Shown one piece after another: positions 8,512 to 16,011 of a stretch of 64,000 nucleotides of DNA (position 1 is its first letter; the number at the start of each line of letters is the position of its first letter). Origin of the DNA: Sulfitobacter sp043557345 (lineage in GTDB: Bacteria; Pseudomonadota; Alphaproteobacteria; Rhodobacterales; Rhodobacteraceae). Position numbers and translations under genes: made by a program. The stretch spans positions 62,001-126,000 of the forward strand of contig NZ_JBIFFV010000009.1 in assembly GCF_043557345.1 (NCBI RefSeq), read 5' to 3'. The notes under the pieces were generated by a model. The model did no database searches and was not told where the DNA came from. It saw only the letters and a program-made list of their open reading frames with translations.

Positions 8512-9221
8512 TCTACGATATCTCCTCTTAGAAATGCCTGAGCCTCTGCGGTCTCAGGTCGGTTGAAAAACACATTTGCGGGACCGGCCTCGTGCAGACG
8601 GCCCCCCAGCAGAAACAAAACGTCATCGGCCAAGCGACGGGCTTGGCCAAGGTCATGTGTCGATAGGATCAGCCGCGTGCCCGTCGATTTCGCCGATTGC
8701 AAAATCGCCTCGATCTCGCGGGTCGCACGCCCGTCCAATGCGGCACAGGGCTCATCCAGAAACAGCAATTTAGGCTTGCAGATCAGCGCACGGGCAAGGG
8801 CCAGCTTTTGCTGCTCACCGCCCGAGAGCACCGGGGCCGCGCGGCCCAAAAGCGGCTCTAACCCGACGCGGGTGGCCCATTCTTCGGCTTGTTTTCGCGC
8901 CTCGGTCTTTGACACTCCGCGCAGGCGCAAGGGGTAGATAAGGTTTTCAAGCACCGTCCGCCGCAGCATGACGGGCCGCTGAAAGACGAAGGCTTGATGA
9001 TGACGCGCCTCCTCGGTCGTACAACGCCATTTGATCTGCCCAGCCGAGAGCCGAGCGGTGCCGTGCAGCAGTTGCAACAACGTGGTCTTCCCCGCGCCAT
9101 TCGGCCCCATCACAACCGTGGCACCCTGCCCGTCCAGCGTCAGATCAATCGGCCCTACCAGCCGCTGCCCACGCCTGCGGCTTTCGATCGCTTTGGCACG
9201 CATCGGGAGAAGTTGCGTCAC
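8508..9221 (-). CDS. tupC: Tungstate ABC transporter ATP-binding protein
   Basis: About 237 residues from a GTG at 9221, chosen because it overlaps the tupB stop (GTGA) and has GGGAGG just upstream; a longer ATG version from 9254 is less likely. Walker A is GPNGAGKTT, the signature LSGGEQQKLALARAL, Walker B KLLFLDEP, and the switch His lies in STHD. It energises the TupB permease. The coupled tupB-tupC-tupA order differs from the common A-B-C order. Confidence 0.88.
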   Translation of the reverse strand: MTQLLPMRAKAIESRRRGQRLVGPIDLTLDGQGATVVMGPNGAGKTTLLQLLHGTARLSAGQIKWRCTTEEARHHQAFVFQRPVMLRRTVLENLIYPLRLRGVSKTEARKQAEEWATRVGLEPLLGRAAPVLSGGEQQKLALARALICKPKLLFLDEPCAALDGRATREIEAILQSAKSTGTRLILSTHDLGQARRLADDVLFLLGGRLHEAGPANVFFNRPETAEAQAFLRGDIVE

Positions 9222-9922
9222 CACCGGCCCTCCCGCTCCGTCCGACCCAGCCAATGGATGGCAAGGTTCACCGCCACCGCCAGCCCGATCAGCACAAACC
9301 CAAGGGCGAGCGCCAAGGCGAACTCCCCCTTCCCGGTCTCAAGCGCGATGGCCGTGGTCAACACGCGCGTTGCATGGTCGATGTTGCCGCCGACGATCAT
9401 GATGGCCCCCACCTCGCCAATCGCGCGGCCAAACCCCGCGAGGGCCGCAGTCAGCAGCGCACGACGCGAGTCCCAGAGTAGGGTCCGTATCTTCTGGCCT
9501 TGGGTGACATTCATGGAAATCAAAAGGTCATGATATTCCTGCCAAAGCTCACGGATGGACTGATGCGCGATGGAAGCGATGAGCGGGACGATAATGATCA
9601 CCTGTGCGATGATCATCGCCGTGGGGGTGAAGAGCAATCCGAACACGCCAAGTGGCCCGGAGCGGGAGAGAACCACATAGACGATCAGCCCCACCACGAC
9701 CGGCGGCAGCCCCATGAGCGCGTTCAATATCGCAATGACCAACCGCCGTGCGCGAAACCGTTTGACGGCGACCAGGGCCGCGAGGGGCAAGGCGATCAGG
9801 CAGGCGACGGCCAAGGCGGAAAGGGTGACACGAAGCGACCGGCCGGCGATCTCCACCAGCTCGGCATCGAAGGTAAAGACAAGCCAAAAGGCCTGCGTGA
9901 TACCGCTCCAAATATCGACCAT
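9218..9922 (-). CDS. tupB: Tungstate ABC transporter permease
   Basis: A 234-residue inner-membrane permease with about five to six hydrophobic segments (for example LSALAVACLIALPLAALVAV and TAMIIAQVIIIVPLIASIAH). The ABC permease coupling loop reads ALAGFGRAIGEVGAIMIVGGNI, the EAA-like motif seen in TupB/ModB-type proteins. First gene of the tup operon. The start at 9922 is preceded by a GGGGGAGG stretch, about 9 nt from the ATG, within a palindromic GGAGGCCTCC. Confidence 0.87.
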   Translation of the reverse strand: MVDIWSGITQAFWLVFTFDAELVEIAGRSLRVTLSALAVACLIALPLAALVAVKRFRARRLVIAILNALMGLPPVVVGLIVYVVLSRSGPLGVFGLLFTPTAMIIAQVIIIVPLIASIAHQSIRELWQEYHDLLISMNVTQGQKIRTLLWDSRRALLTAALAGFGRAIGEVGAIMIVGGNIDHATRVLTTAIALETGKGEFALALALGFVLIGLAVAVNLAIHWLGRTEREGRW

Positions 9923-10200
9923 CTCGCGGAGGCCTCCCCCGAATAGGAGCCCGCGGCCCCATCGCTCGCGCAGAGTGTCAGGACTATCCTTCGGACGCCA
10001 GAGCTTGGGGGCGTGAAAATACCCGGGGAGACAGGCTGGCTTAATTTTACCTCACTCAGAAGGGGATAAGGTCAAGATGACCCGGCCCGTGATTCCCGTG
10101 AAAGTAGGATGTGGCTCTAACTATGGGAAACGAACTCTCCCGTAGACCGAACTTATGGCTGGCACGGGAGCTCTTGCGGCAAGAATAGTTTTATCATTTA

Positions 10201-10230
10201 TTTACAATAGTTTGAGCTGAATGAGACAAT
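10201..10230 (+). promoter_or_regulatory. Candidate repABC promoter
   Basis: TTTACA at 10201-10206 and GACAAT at 10225-10230, spaced 18 nt, in the AT-rich stretch upstream of repA. This would give a leader of about 140 nt before the repA start. Judged by sequence similarity only. Confidence 0.35.
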
Positions 10231-10318
10231 CTATCTTTGTGTCTGGTCCAGATAATTAATGGCGCCTTGCCCTCTTCTTCCGCAAGAATCTATTGCAAGC
10301 TTCGATCCAATCGCATTA

Positions 10319-10358
10319 AGTAACGGAAACAAAAGCGCTACCGAATAATAGCGTTACT
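10319..10358. promoter_or_regulatory. Nested inverted repeat upstream of repA, possible autoregulatory operator
   Basis: AGTAACG (10319-10325) is repeated inverted as CGTTACT (10352-10358). Inside it, CGCTA (10336-10340) pairs with TAGCG (10349-10353). The dyad ends 16 nt before the repA start codon. RepA proteins of repABC plasmids repress their own operon from sites around the promoter, so a RepA/RepB operator is plausible; an RNA hairpin that limits repA translation is the alternative. Confidence 0.45.
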
Positions 10359-10374
10359 GAGAGCGAGGGCAGAT

Positions 10375-11550
10375 GTGACGGATACGGTACACATCAATAC
10401 ACGGATCCGCCGTAATGCGGAAACGCTTTCCGAGGCGTTGGAAAGTCACATGCTGAAGGTCTTTGCGCCTGACGCACGCAAGGAGTTGCGGCGCTTCTCC
10501 GCCGGGGAAGCAGCTGAATTGCTTGGTATTTCCACGAGCTTCCTCCGCAAGCTCCATTTCGACAACAAGATCGTCGATGTCCAGACCAGCCCAGGCGGGC
10601 GACGGCATTACAGTGCGGACGATCTGCTCTCGATCCGGCGTACATTGGAATCCACCGCCAAGACCCGCGGCGCCTATCAGCGTGGTCGGCGTGAAGGGGA
10701 TAAGCTACAAGTATTGTCCTTTTTGAACTTCAAGGGCGGTAGCGGCAAAACCACGAGCGCGATCCATGCGGCGCAGCGCCTGGCCCTCAAAGGCTATCGC
10801 GTGCTCTGTGTCGATATCGACCCACAAGCGTCTCTAACAACGCTGTTTGGCTATCGGCCTGAGTATGATTTCCTGAACTCTGGCACCATTTACGATGCGA
10901 TCCGCTATGATGATCCCGTGCCCTTGGCCGATGTGATCCAAGCCACTTTCTTTACTGGCATTGATCTGGCCCCCGGTGGGTTGATGCTACAGGAGTTCGA
11001 GCACGAAACCCCTCAAGCTCTGCTGAACAACACACAACCTCCGTTTTTCGCGCGTTTGGCTACGTCCTTGCAGGATGTAGAGCAGAATTACGACGTGGTG
11101 ATCTTCGATTGTCCGCCGCAATTGGGCTATCTGACCATGTCCGCACTCTGCGCCTCAACGGGTGTGTTGATCACGGTTGTCCCGAACATGCTCGACGTCG
11201 CATCAATGTCGCAATTCCTACAGATGAGCGCCGATCTGCTTGATGTCGTCTCTAACGCAGGGGCGAGCATGGAGTTCGACTTCCTGCGTTTCCTTATAAA
11301 CCGTTATGAGCCGAATGATGGGCCACAACAGCAGGTTCTATCCTTCTTACGGCAGCTTTTTGACGAGGAGGTCATGGTGGCCCCGATGTTGAAATCCACT
11401 GCGATTTCCGATGCTGGCCTCACTCATCAGACCATCTATGAGGTCGACCGGTCGCAGTTTCATCGCACGACCTATGACCGCGCGGTGGATTCACTCAATC
11501 TTGTGAATGATGAGATCGAAAGCATGATTCAGAAAGCATGGGGGCGGTAA
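10375..11550 (+). CDS. repA: Plasmid partitioning ATPase RepA
   Basis: A 391-residue ParA-type ATPase of the repABC family. The N-terminal 100 residues form a DNA-binding region with a MerR-like helix-turn-helix (SAGEAAELLGISTSFLRKLH). The deviant Walker A FKGGSGKTTSA is near residue 120, and the other ATPase motifs are CVDIDPQASLT and VVIFDCPPQLGYL. It segregates the replicon together with RepB and parS and represses the operon. The start is GTG at 10375 with a GAGGG site. The stop overlaps the repB start (TAATG). Confidence 0.95.
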   Translation: MTDTVHINTRIRRNAETLSEALESHMLKVFAPDARKELRRFSAGEAAELLGISTSFLRKLHFDNKIVDVQTSPGGRRHYSADDLLSIRRTLESTAKTRGAYQRGRREGDKLQVLSFLNFKGGSGKTTSAIHAAQRLALKGYRVLCVDIDPQASLTTLFGYRPEYDFLNSGTIYDAIRYDDPVPLADVIQATFFTGIDLAPGGLMLQEFEHETPQALLNNTQPPFFARLATSLQDVEQNYDVVIFDCPPQLGYLTMSALCASTGVLITVVPNMLDVASMSQFLQMSADLLDVVSNAGASMEFDFLRFLINRYEPNDGPQQQVLSFLRQLFDEEVMVAPMLKSTAISDAGLTHQTIYEVDRSQFHRTTYDRAVDSLNLVNDEIESMIQKAWGR

Positions 11551-12542
11551 TGGCACGTAAAGGCATTCTATCATCCGCACCGGCGAAACCTCCAAAGGCA
11601 GAGCCGAAAGCGCCCGCGTTAGAGCCGAATAAGAGCCGGAGCAAGCCTAGCCTTATACCCCGCGGGGCAGTCGGGGCGCTTCAGTCGTCGTTGAACCGAA
11701 TGCAAGAGAATGCGGTTCAAGAATTGGACGGCAACCTGATTGATATGGCCGGCGTCGAGGACCGTTTGGGGACTGATACGCAGGCTCAAAAGCAGCTTCA
11801 CAACAGTCTGAAGACCTATGGCCAGCAGGTTCCGGTTCTGGTTCGGCCACATCCAAAAACCCCGGGACGGTTCGAAATCGTCTACGGGCGACGGCGCCTT
11901 CACGCTCTGAAAGCGCTTGGGATGCCGGTTAAAGCCATGGTCCGTCAGTTGGATGACCACGCTTTGGTGATGGCGCAGGGCCAAGAAAACACGGCCCGTC
12001 AGGATCTCTCTTTCATCGAAAAGGCCAGCTTTGCTGCGCAACTTGATGTGGGGGGCCATGACAGGCAAACAATCGCGGATGCGCTTTCGATCGACCTGCC
12101 GATGGTCAGTCGGATGCTCAAGGTTGGCCATGCGTTCGATCTGCCCTTTCTGCGGCAGATCGGGTCGGCGCCAGCCATCGGGCGGGATCGCTGGATGGCG
12201 CTGGTTAAGCTGTTTGAACATGCAGGCGCGAAAGAGCGGGCGGAAAAACGCATGGCGCGGCCCGATTGGGAAGGGTTCACCTCGGATGAACGGTTTGAGG
12301 CGATTTTCGCCGAGGCGTCGGCGGCCCCTGAGAAGTCCGCCGCCTCCCCTGCGCCATCGGCCAAGCCCCGCACGCTTAGGAGCCGCGATGGCAAGGCGCT
12401 GGCGGACATTCGCAGCGGCAAGCGTGGTGTCACGGTCACCGTTCCAGCCCGCGCCGCGGCAGGTTTTGATAAATGGCTCGATGCACATGCAGAAGAGCTT
12501 TTGCAGGAGATTCACGACCGCTGGCAGAAGACCCGCGCGTGA
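11550..12542 (+). CDS. repB: Plasmid partitioning protein RepB
   Basis: About 330 residues, starting MARKGILSSAPAKPP as in other RepB proteins. The ATG at 11550 overlaps the repA TAA; a second in-frame ATG lies 12 nt upstream. It is a ParB-family centromere-binding protein with the conserved segment GQENTARQDLSFIEKASFAAQL (around residues 145-165). The following helix-turn-helix contains DRQTIADALSIDLPMVSRMLKV. It would load on parS and stimulate RepA ATPase. It is coupled to repA and followed by a 178-bp gap holding the antisense RNA. Confidence 0.94.
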   Translation: MARKGILSSAPAKPPKAEPKAPALEPNKSRSKPSLIPRGAVGALQSSLNRMQENAVQELDGNLIDMAGVEDRLGTDTQAQKQLHNSLKTYGQQVPVLVRPHPKTPGRFEIVYGRRRLHALKALGMPVKAMVRQLDDHALVMAQGQENTARQDLSFIEKASFAAQLDVGGHDRQTIADALSIDLPMVSRMLKVGHAFDLPFLRQIGSAPAIGRDRWMALVKLFEHAGAKERAEKRMARPDWEGFTSDERFEAIFAEASAAPEKSAASPAPSAKPRTLRSRDGKALADIRSGKRGVTVTVPARAAAGFDKWLDAHAEELLQEIHDRWQKTRA

Positions 12543-12583
12543 GTGATTGAGGAAGTAGCAACAGGAGGCACATCCAAGACCAC

Positions 12584-12618
12584 AAAAGAAAAGCCCCCCA
12601 GGATAAATCCCGGAAGGC
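12584..12618 (-). terminator. Intrinsic terminator of the antisense RNA
   Basis: Minus-strand stem of 11 pairs (12618-12608 with 12603-12593, allowing G-U pairs), loop of 4 nt, then TTTTCTTTT at 12592-12584. The same sequence in the sense mRNA can also fold and may act in the switch that controls repC translation. Confidence 0.85.
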
Positions 12619-12635
12619 CCTTCTCAAACTTTGCA
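12584..12635 (-). ncRNA. Counter-transcribed RNA (incompatibility RNA) between repB and repC
   Basis: A short antisense RNA of about 52 nt is predicted. A good minus-strand promoter reads toward a strong intrinsic terminator, and the whole unit lies in the repB-repC gap as in all well-studied repABC plasmids. There the RNA pairs with the repABC mRNA leader of repC, lowers RepC synthesis and sets copy number and incompatibility. The start near 12635 is inferred from the -10 position, the end near 12584 from the T-run. Confidence 0.85.
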
Positions 12636-12641
12636 CCTTCG

Positions 12642-12670
12642 AGATAGCCCCAAAGATTTATCGATGTCAA
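12642..12670 (-). promoter_or_regulatory. Promoter of the repB-repC antisense RNA
   Basis: On the minus strand, TTGACA (12670-12665) is followed after 17 nt by CTATCT (12647-12642). This is a near-consensus -35 with an acceptable -10, pointing away from repC, and it matches the usual strong promoter of repABC counter-transcribed RNAs. Confidence 0.8.
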
Positions 12671-12720
12671 CTCTACCCGATGGGATAGGGCCGGTAATTT
12701 GTTGTCTTTCGTGATTTTAG

Positions 12721-13872
12721 ATGAAAAACACGTTCCGAACTGCGTTCGGGCGGCCGAAATCGGTTGCCCAAGTGGAATGCGAGAGGCCGGACAAATGGAC
12801 TTTGCTCGACCGGCTGACAACCGCGGCAGAGACTTTTGAGCTGTCGCACCGCACTCTCACCGTAATGAAGGCATTGCTGAGTTTCCTGCCAAGCCGGCAT
12901 ATTCCGGATGGGGCGGCGGGCATCGTATTTGCTTCGAACGCCCGGCTCTCTGAACGGCTGCACGGCATGCCGGAAAGCACGCTGAGGCGGCATCTGGCAC
13001 AGTTGGTTCGCGTAGGGCTGATTGCGCGGCACGATAGCCCCAACCGAAAGCGCTTTGCACGGAACAACGGGGGCGCGATTGCGCTGGCCTTTGGCTTTGA
13101 CCTCGCCCCTCTCGTTGTTCAGGCAGGGATGATCGAAACCGCAGCTCAGACGGCCGAGGCAGAGCAGGAACGTTTGCAGGCATTGAGAGACCGCGTTCTC
13201 GTCCTCCGGCACGCGCTGGTCCGTGAGGGTTGCTGCGAGGGATTGACTGATGAGGCCGGTCGAGTTCTGCGGCGCAAACCAGACGAAATGGCGTTGGCTC
13301 AGCTTGAAAAGGCGCTGCGTGGGGCGCTTGAAAATGCCCGTGGCGAGGAACCTCTGGGCGAAACAGCGCCCGTCCCCCCTGCCCCGTTTGCGGGTCTAAT
13401 GAGCGGCAGCGACGGCAAAAATGAGCGGCACATACAGGATTCAGATAAATCCTATTTTGACTCTGAAGAGCGCGGCCAAAACAGTAAAAGCCCGTGTACG
13501 GCTGACAAGGTCGAACCTGATCATTCGAAGAAAGAAGAAGGCGTCGCGTTTGCAGATGTCGTTAATGCCTGCACAGAGGCGCGCAGCTTTTTCCCGGATG
13601 CGATGCGAAATTGGGGGGACATTGTGCGTGTCGGTGACCGAATTGCCCCGATGCTAGGGATTGACCCGCCTGTGCTAAATGAGGCAAAACGAGACATGGG
13701 CGCGGAAAGTGCTGCGGTGACAATCCTGTGCTTGCTTGAGAAAGCCGCGACGATCCGTAGTCCGGGGGCCTATCTCAGGCGTTTGACGCAGATGGCCCGA
13801 AATGGCGCGTTTTCCCTTGGTCCGATGGTCTCTGCCTTGGCAAATAGGCGAAATTGTCAGCTGACAATTTGA
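12721..13872 (+). CDS. repC: Plasmid replication initiator RepC
   Basis: A 383-residue initiator of the RepC family (about 400 residues is usual). The N-terminal half is a winged-helix DNA-binding domain (about residues 25-130: LSHRTLTVMKALLSFLP, FASNARLSERLHGMPESTLRRHLAQLVRVGLIAR). A less conserved linker (about 215-270) precedes a helical C-terminal domain. No good Shine-Dalgarno precedes the ATG, as expected for a gene controlled by antisense RNA and leader structure. The last codons and stop lie in a perfect palindrome read here as parS. RepC is needed for replication, with the origin usually inside its own gene. Confidence 0.94.
   Translation: MKNTFRTAFGRPKSVAQVECERPDKWTLLDRLTTAAETFELSHRTLTVMKALLSFLPSRHIPDGAAGIVFASNARLSERLHGMPESTLRRHLAQLVRVGLIARHDSPNRKRFARNNGGAIALAFGFDLAPLVVQAGMIETAAQTAEAEQERLQALRDRVLVLRHALVREGCCEGLTDEAGRVLRRKPDEMALAQLEKALRGALENARGEEPLGETAPVPPAPFAGLMSGSDGKNERHIQDSDKSYFDSEERGQNSKSPCTADKVEPDHSKKEEGVAFADVVNACTEARSFFPDAMRNWGDIVRVGDRIAPMLGIDPPVLNEAKRDMGAESAAVTILCLLEKAATIRSPGAYLRRLTQMARNGAFSLGPMVSALANRRNCQLTI
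13428..13545. other. AT-richer stretch inside repC, possible oriV
   Basis: This part of repC encodes a low-complexity linker and is visibly richer in A and T than the flanking gene (for example GATTCAGATAAATCCTATTT). In characterised repABC plasmids the origin lies inside repC in such a stretch. The placement is by analogy; no iterons were defined. Confidence 0.35.
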
Positions 13873-13949
13873 AAAGTGTAAGATTTACAGTGGCTTAGGG
13901 TGGTTACCGCTTGGCAAATTGGGGGATTGGGCCTTCTATCGGGCAAATT
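13836..13949. repeat. Short direct repeats around the repC 3' end
   Basis: CTTGGCAAAT occurs at 13836-13845 and 13910-13919, and the related GGCAAATT at 13942-13949, on both sides of the palindrome. They may be initiator or partition binding sites; their short length allows chance. Confidence 0.35.
13851..13870. promoter_or_regulatory. parS: Perfect 20-bp palindrome at the repC end, likely parS centromere
   Basis: AAATTGTCAG followed directly by its exact reverse complement. The inner 16 bp fit the repABC parS pattern GTTnnCnGCnGnnAAC at eight of ten fixed positions; only the outermost G and C differ. It overlaps the final codons of repC and the first base of the stop. A site next to repC is one of the known parS positions. 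RepB binding is inferred. Confidence 0.7.
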
Positions 13950-14014
13950 CTCTCCAGATGCTTCACCCTTCTCGGCTCAACGGCTAACTTAAGTGAAGCT
14001 CTCCGGGAAAACCC

Positions 14015-15991
14015 ATGACCTCTGTTCGCCTTCGCCTGCTTATCCTCGCGCTCACACCGCTCATCGTGTTGATGCCGCTTCTTTTGGTCTTGGGCATGTC
14101 ACGCTGGACGGCGGATTATGACGAAGTCCTCATCGCCAATGTCGAAAGCGAGTTGAGGATCGCCAACCAATATCTCGCGCGGTTGCTGGCCCAGACGGGG
14201 AATGAGTTGGACGCCGTCGCGGGGTCCGTCGAATTCGCCCAGGAGCTGGACGCCCCGACCGCAGATCAAGGCGCGTTCTTCGCCGAGATACAGGACCGGC
14301 TGGGTCTGGATTTTCTGCAATTCCTCCCCATCGAGGCCGCCATTGAAGACGGAGAGGACTGGCCCGTGATCGCCCGTGCAGCGCGGGGCCAGAGCGGCGC
14401 GGAGATCGACGTGTTCAGCAACGCACGGCTGGCAAGATTGAACGACGCCCTCGCGGTCCGCGCGCAGGTTCCGGTGATCGATACGCCCGCCGCCGTGCCC
14501 ACGGACAGAAAGATCGAAGACCGCGGCATGGTGGTCCACGCCGCGAGCCCGGTTGATTTGGAGGGCAGACAGGGGGTCTTGGTCGGCGGGATGCTGTTGA
14601 ACCGCAATCTCGACTTTATCGATACGATCAATGACCTCGTCTATCTCAATGCGGTGACCGGTGGGGACAGGCAGGGCACGGCGACGCTGTTCCTCGATGA
14701 TCTGCGCATCTCGACCAATGTGCGGCTTTTCGAAGATGTGCGCGCCCTCGGCACGCGCGTCTCGGCAGAGGTGCGGGAGGCCGTGTTGATCGATGGCCGC
14801 ACCTGGCTCGACCGGGCCTTCGTGGTGAACGATTGGTACATCTCTGGCTATCAACCGATCACCGATAGTTTTGGCGAGCGGGTGGGGATGCTTTACGTCG
14901 GCTTCCTCGAAGCCCCCTTTGCGCAGGCAAAGCGGGAGGCGTTCTGGTGGATGTTGGCGGCTTTCTTTGCCGTGTTGGCGCTGTCGGCGCCGGTGTTCCT
15001 TTGGCTCGCCCGCGGTATTTTCTCGCCGCTTGAACGGATGACAAAAGTCATGCACCGGGTCGGCAAGGGGGAACTCTCGGCCCGGATCGGCGCAGTGCCC
15101 GCGCGGGATGAGATCGGGGCAGTGGCACATCACCTCGATTGGCTGCTTGAGCAGGTGCAGGAGCGCGACCGGCAGCTGCGCAGTTGGAACGACGCGCTGA
15201 ACCAGCGGGTCGATCAGCGCACTGCCGAACTGCGCGAGGCAAACGAAAAGCTGGAGCAGACCTTCCGCCAATTGGTGATGAGCGAGAAGCTCGCCTCCAT
15301 CGGGGAAATCACAGCGGGGGTGGCCCATGAGATCAACAACCCTGTCGCGGTCATCATGGGCAATGTCGATGTCATCCGGGAGACGCTTGGCCCGAATGCA
15401 GAGCCGGTGGCCACGGAACTCGGCTTGATCGACCGGCAGCTGTCACGGATCGAGGTCATCGTCGGCAAATTGCTCCAGTTCGCCGCGCCATCCGAATTCT
15501 CGGACTGTGAACATAATATCGCGCTGCGGCCCTTGGTGCAGGACTGCCTTGTGCTTGTCGATCACCTTATCAGTCGGGGCGGGATCGAGGTGCATTGTGA
15601 TCTGGAAGAGGTGCCGCCAGTACGTGCGGACTCCGGTGAGATTCAGCAGGTCGTGGTGAACCTCGTGGTCAACGCCGTGCAAGCGATGCAGGGGGCAGGG
15701 CGGTTGGCATTGTACCTTAGCCCTGAGGAGCGGGACGGTATGGCCGGTGTGGCGCTATCGGTGCATGACAGCGGGCCGGGGGTGCCTGAGGCGCTGCTCG
15801 GCTCGCTTTTCGATCCCTTCTTTACCACCAAACCGGGGGAGGGGACGGGCTTGGGCCTGTCGATCTCTCAGACGCTGATTCAGCGGGCCGGGGGGATCAT
15901 CACGGTCCGCAATCGGACGGAAGGGGGCGCGGCCTTTACCGTTTGGCTGCCGCAAGCCCCCAAGGATGCAAGCCCCCCTGAACACGCGTAA
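14015..15991 (+). CDS. Membrane sensor histidine kinase with periplasmic Cache-type domain
   Basis: A 658-residue kinase. It has a TM segment at residues 5-28, a long periplasmic Cache-like region (about 30-305) and a second TM near 306-330 (WWMLAAFFAVLALSAPVFLWL). HAMP (about 330-385) and a coiled coil lead to HisKA with the phospho-acceptor His near 436 (ITAGVAHEINNP). The HATPase domain shows an N box near 548 (VVNLVVNAVQAM), G1 (DSGPGVPE) and G2 (GEGTGLGLSIS). There is no receiver domain. No response-regulator gene lies next to it: the 3' neighbour is a convergent peptidase and the 5' neighbour is repC. Its ligand is unknown; small organic acids are common ligands of this architecture. 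Confidence 0.9.
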   Translation: MTSVRLRLLILALTPLIVLMPLLLVLGMSRWTADYDEVLIANVESELRIANQYLARLLAQTGNELDAVAGSVEFAQELDAPTADQGAFFAEIQDRLGLDFLQFLPIEAAIEDGEDWPVIARAARGQSGAEIDVFSNARLARLNDALAVRAQVPVIDTPAAVPTDRKIEDRGMVVHAASPVDLEGRQGVLVGGMLLNRNLDFIDTINDLVYLNAVTGGDRQGTATLFLDDLRISTNVRLFEDVRALGTRVSAEVREAVLIDGRTWLDRAFVVNDWYISGYQPITDSFGERVGMLYVGFLEAPFAQAKREAFWWMLAAFFAVLALSAPVFLWLARGIFSPLERMTKVMHRVGKGELSARIGAVPARDEIGAVAHHLDWLLEQVQERDRQLRSWNDALNQRVDQRTAELREANEKLEQTFRQLVMSEKLASIGEITAGVAHEINNPVAVIMGNVDVIRETLGPNAEPVATELGLIDRQLSRIEVIVGKLLQFAAPSEFSDCEHNIALRPLVQDCLVLVDHLISRGGIEVHCDLEEVPPVRADSGEIQQVVVNLVVNAVQAMQGAGRLALYLSPEERDGMAGVALSVHDSGPGVPEALLGSLFDPFFTTKPGEGTGLGLSISQTLIQRAGGIITVRNRTEGGAAFTVWLPQAPKDASPPEHA

Positions 15992-16011
15992 CGCGTAAGG
16001 GCAGGGGGCTT
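15970..16011. terminator. Hairpin at the convergent kinase/peptidase gene ends
   Basis: AAGCCCCCCTG (15970-15980) pairs with CAGGGGGCTT (16002-16011) with one bulged base, spanning the stop of the kinase gene and the end of the M42 peptidase gene. Probably a bidirectional terminator; no long T-run follows. Confidence 0.5.

Larger units (their letters stand above)
9923..10374. other. Intergenic region between tupB and repA
   Basis: About 450 bases without a convincing gene. The left 150 bases form the tupB leader on the minus strand and hold GC-rich, potentially structured sequence. The right half is AT-rich and contains a repA promoter candidate and an inverted repeat close to the repA start. 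No copy of the parS-like palindrome found at the repC end was seen here. Confidence 0.5.

Noticed and set aside
9923..10080. Molybdenum-cofactor or cobalamin riboswitch before tupB
   Set aside because: Conserved core sequences of these riboswitches could not be matched by eye; kept only as an unexplained leader.
13903..13918. Second parS candidate, TT-CC-n4-GG-AA dyad
   Set aside because: Only four paired positions per arm, off the expected parS register; the 20-bp palindrome upstream is far better.
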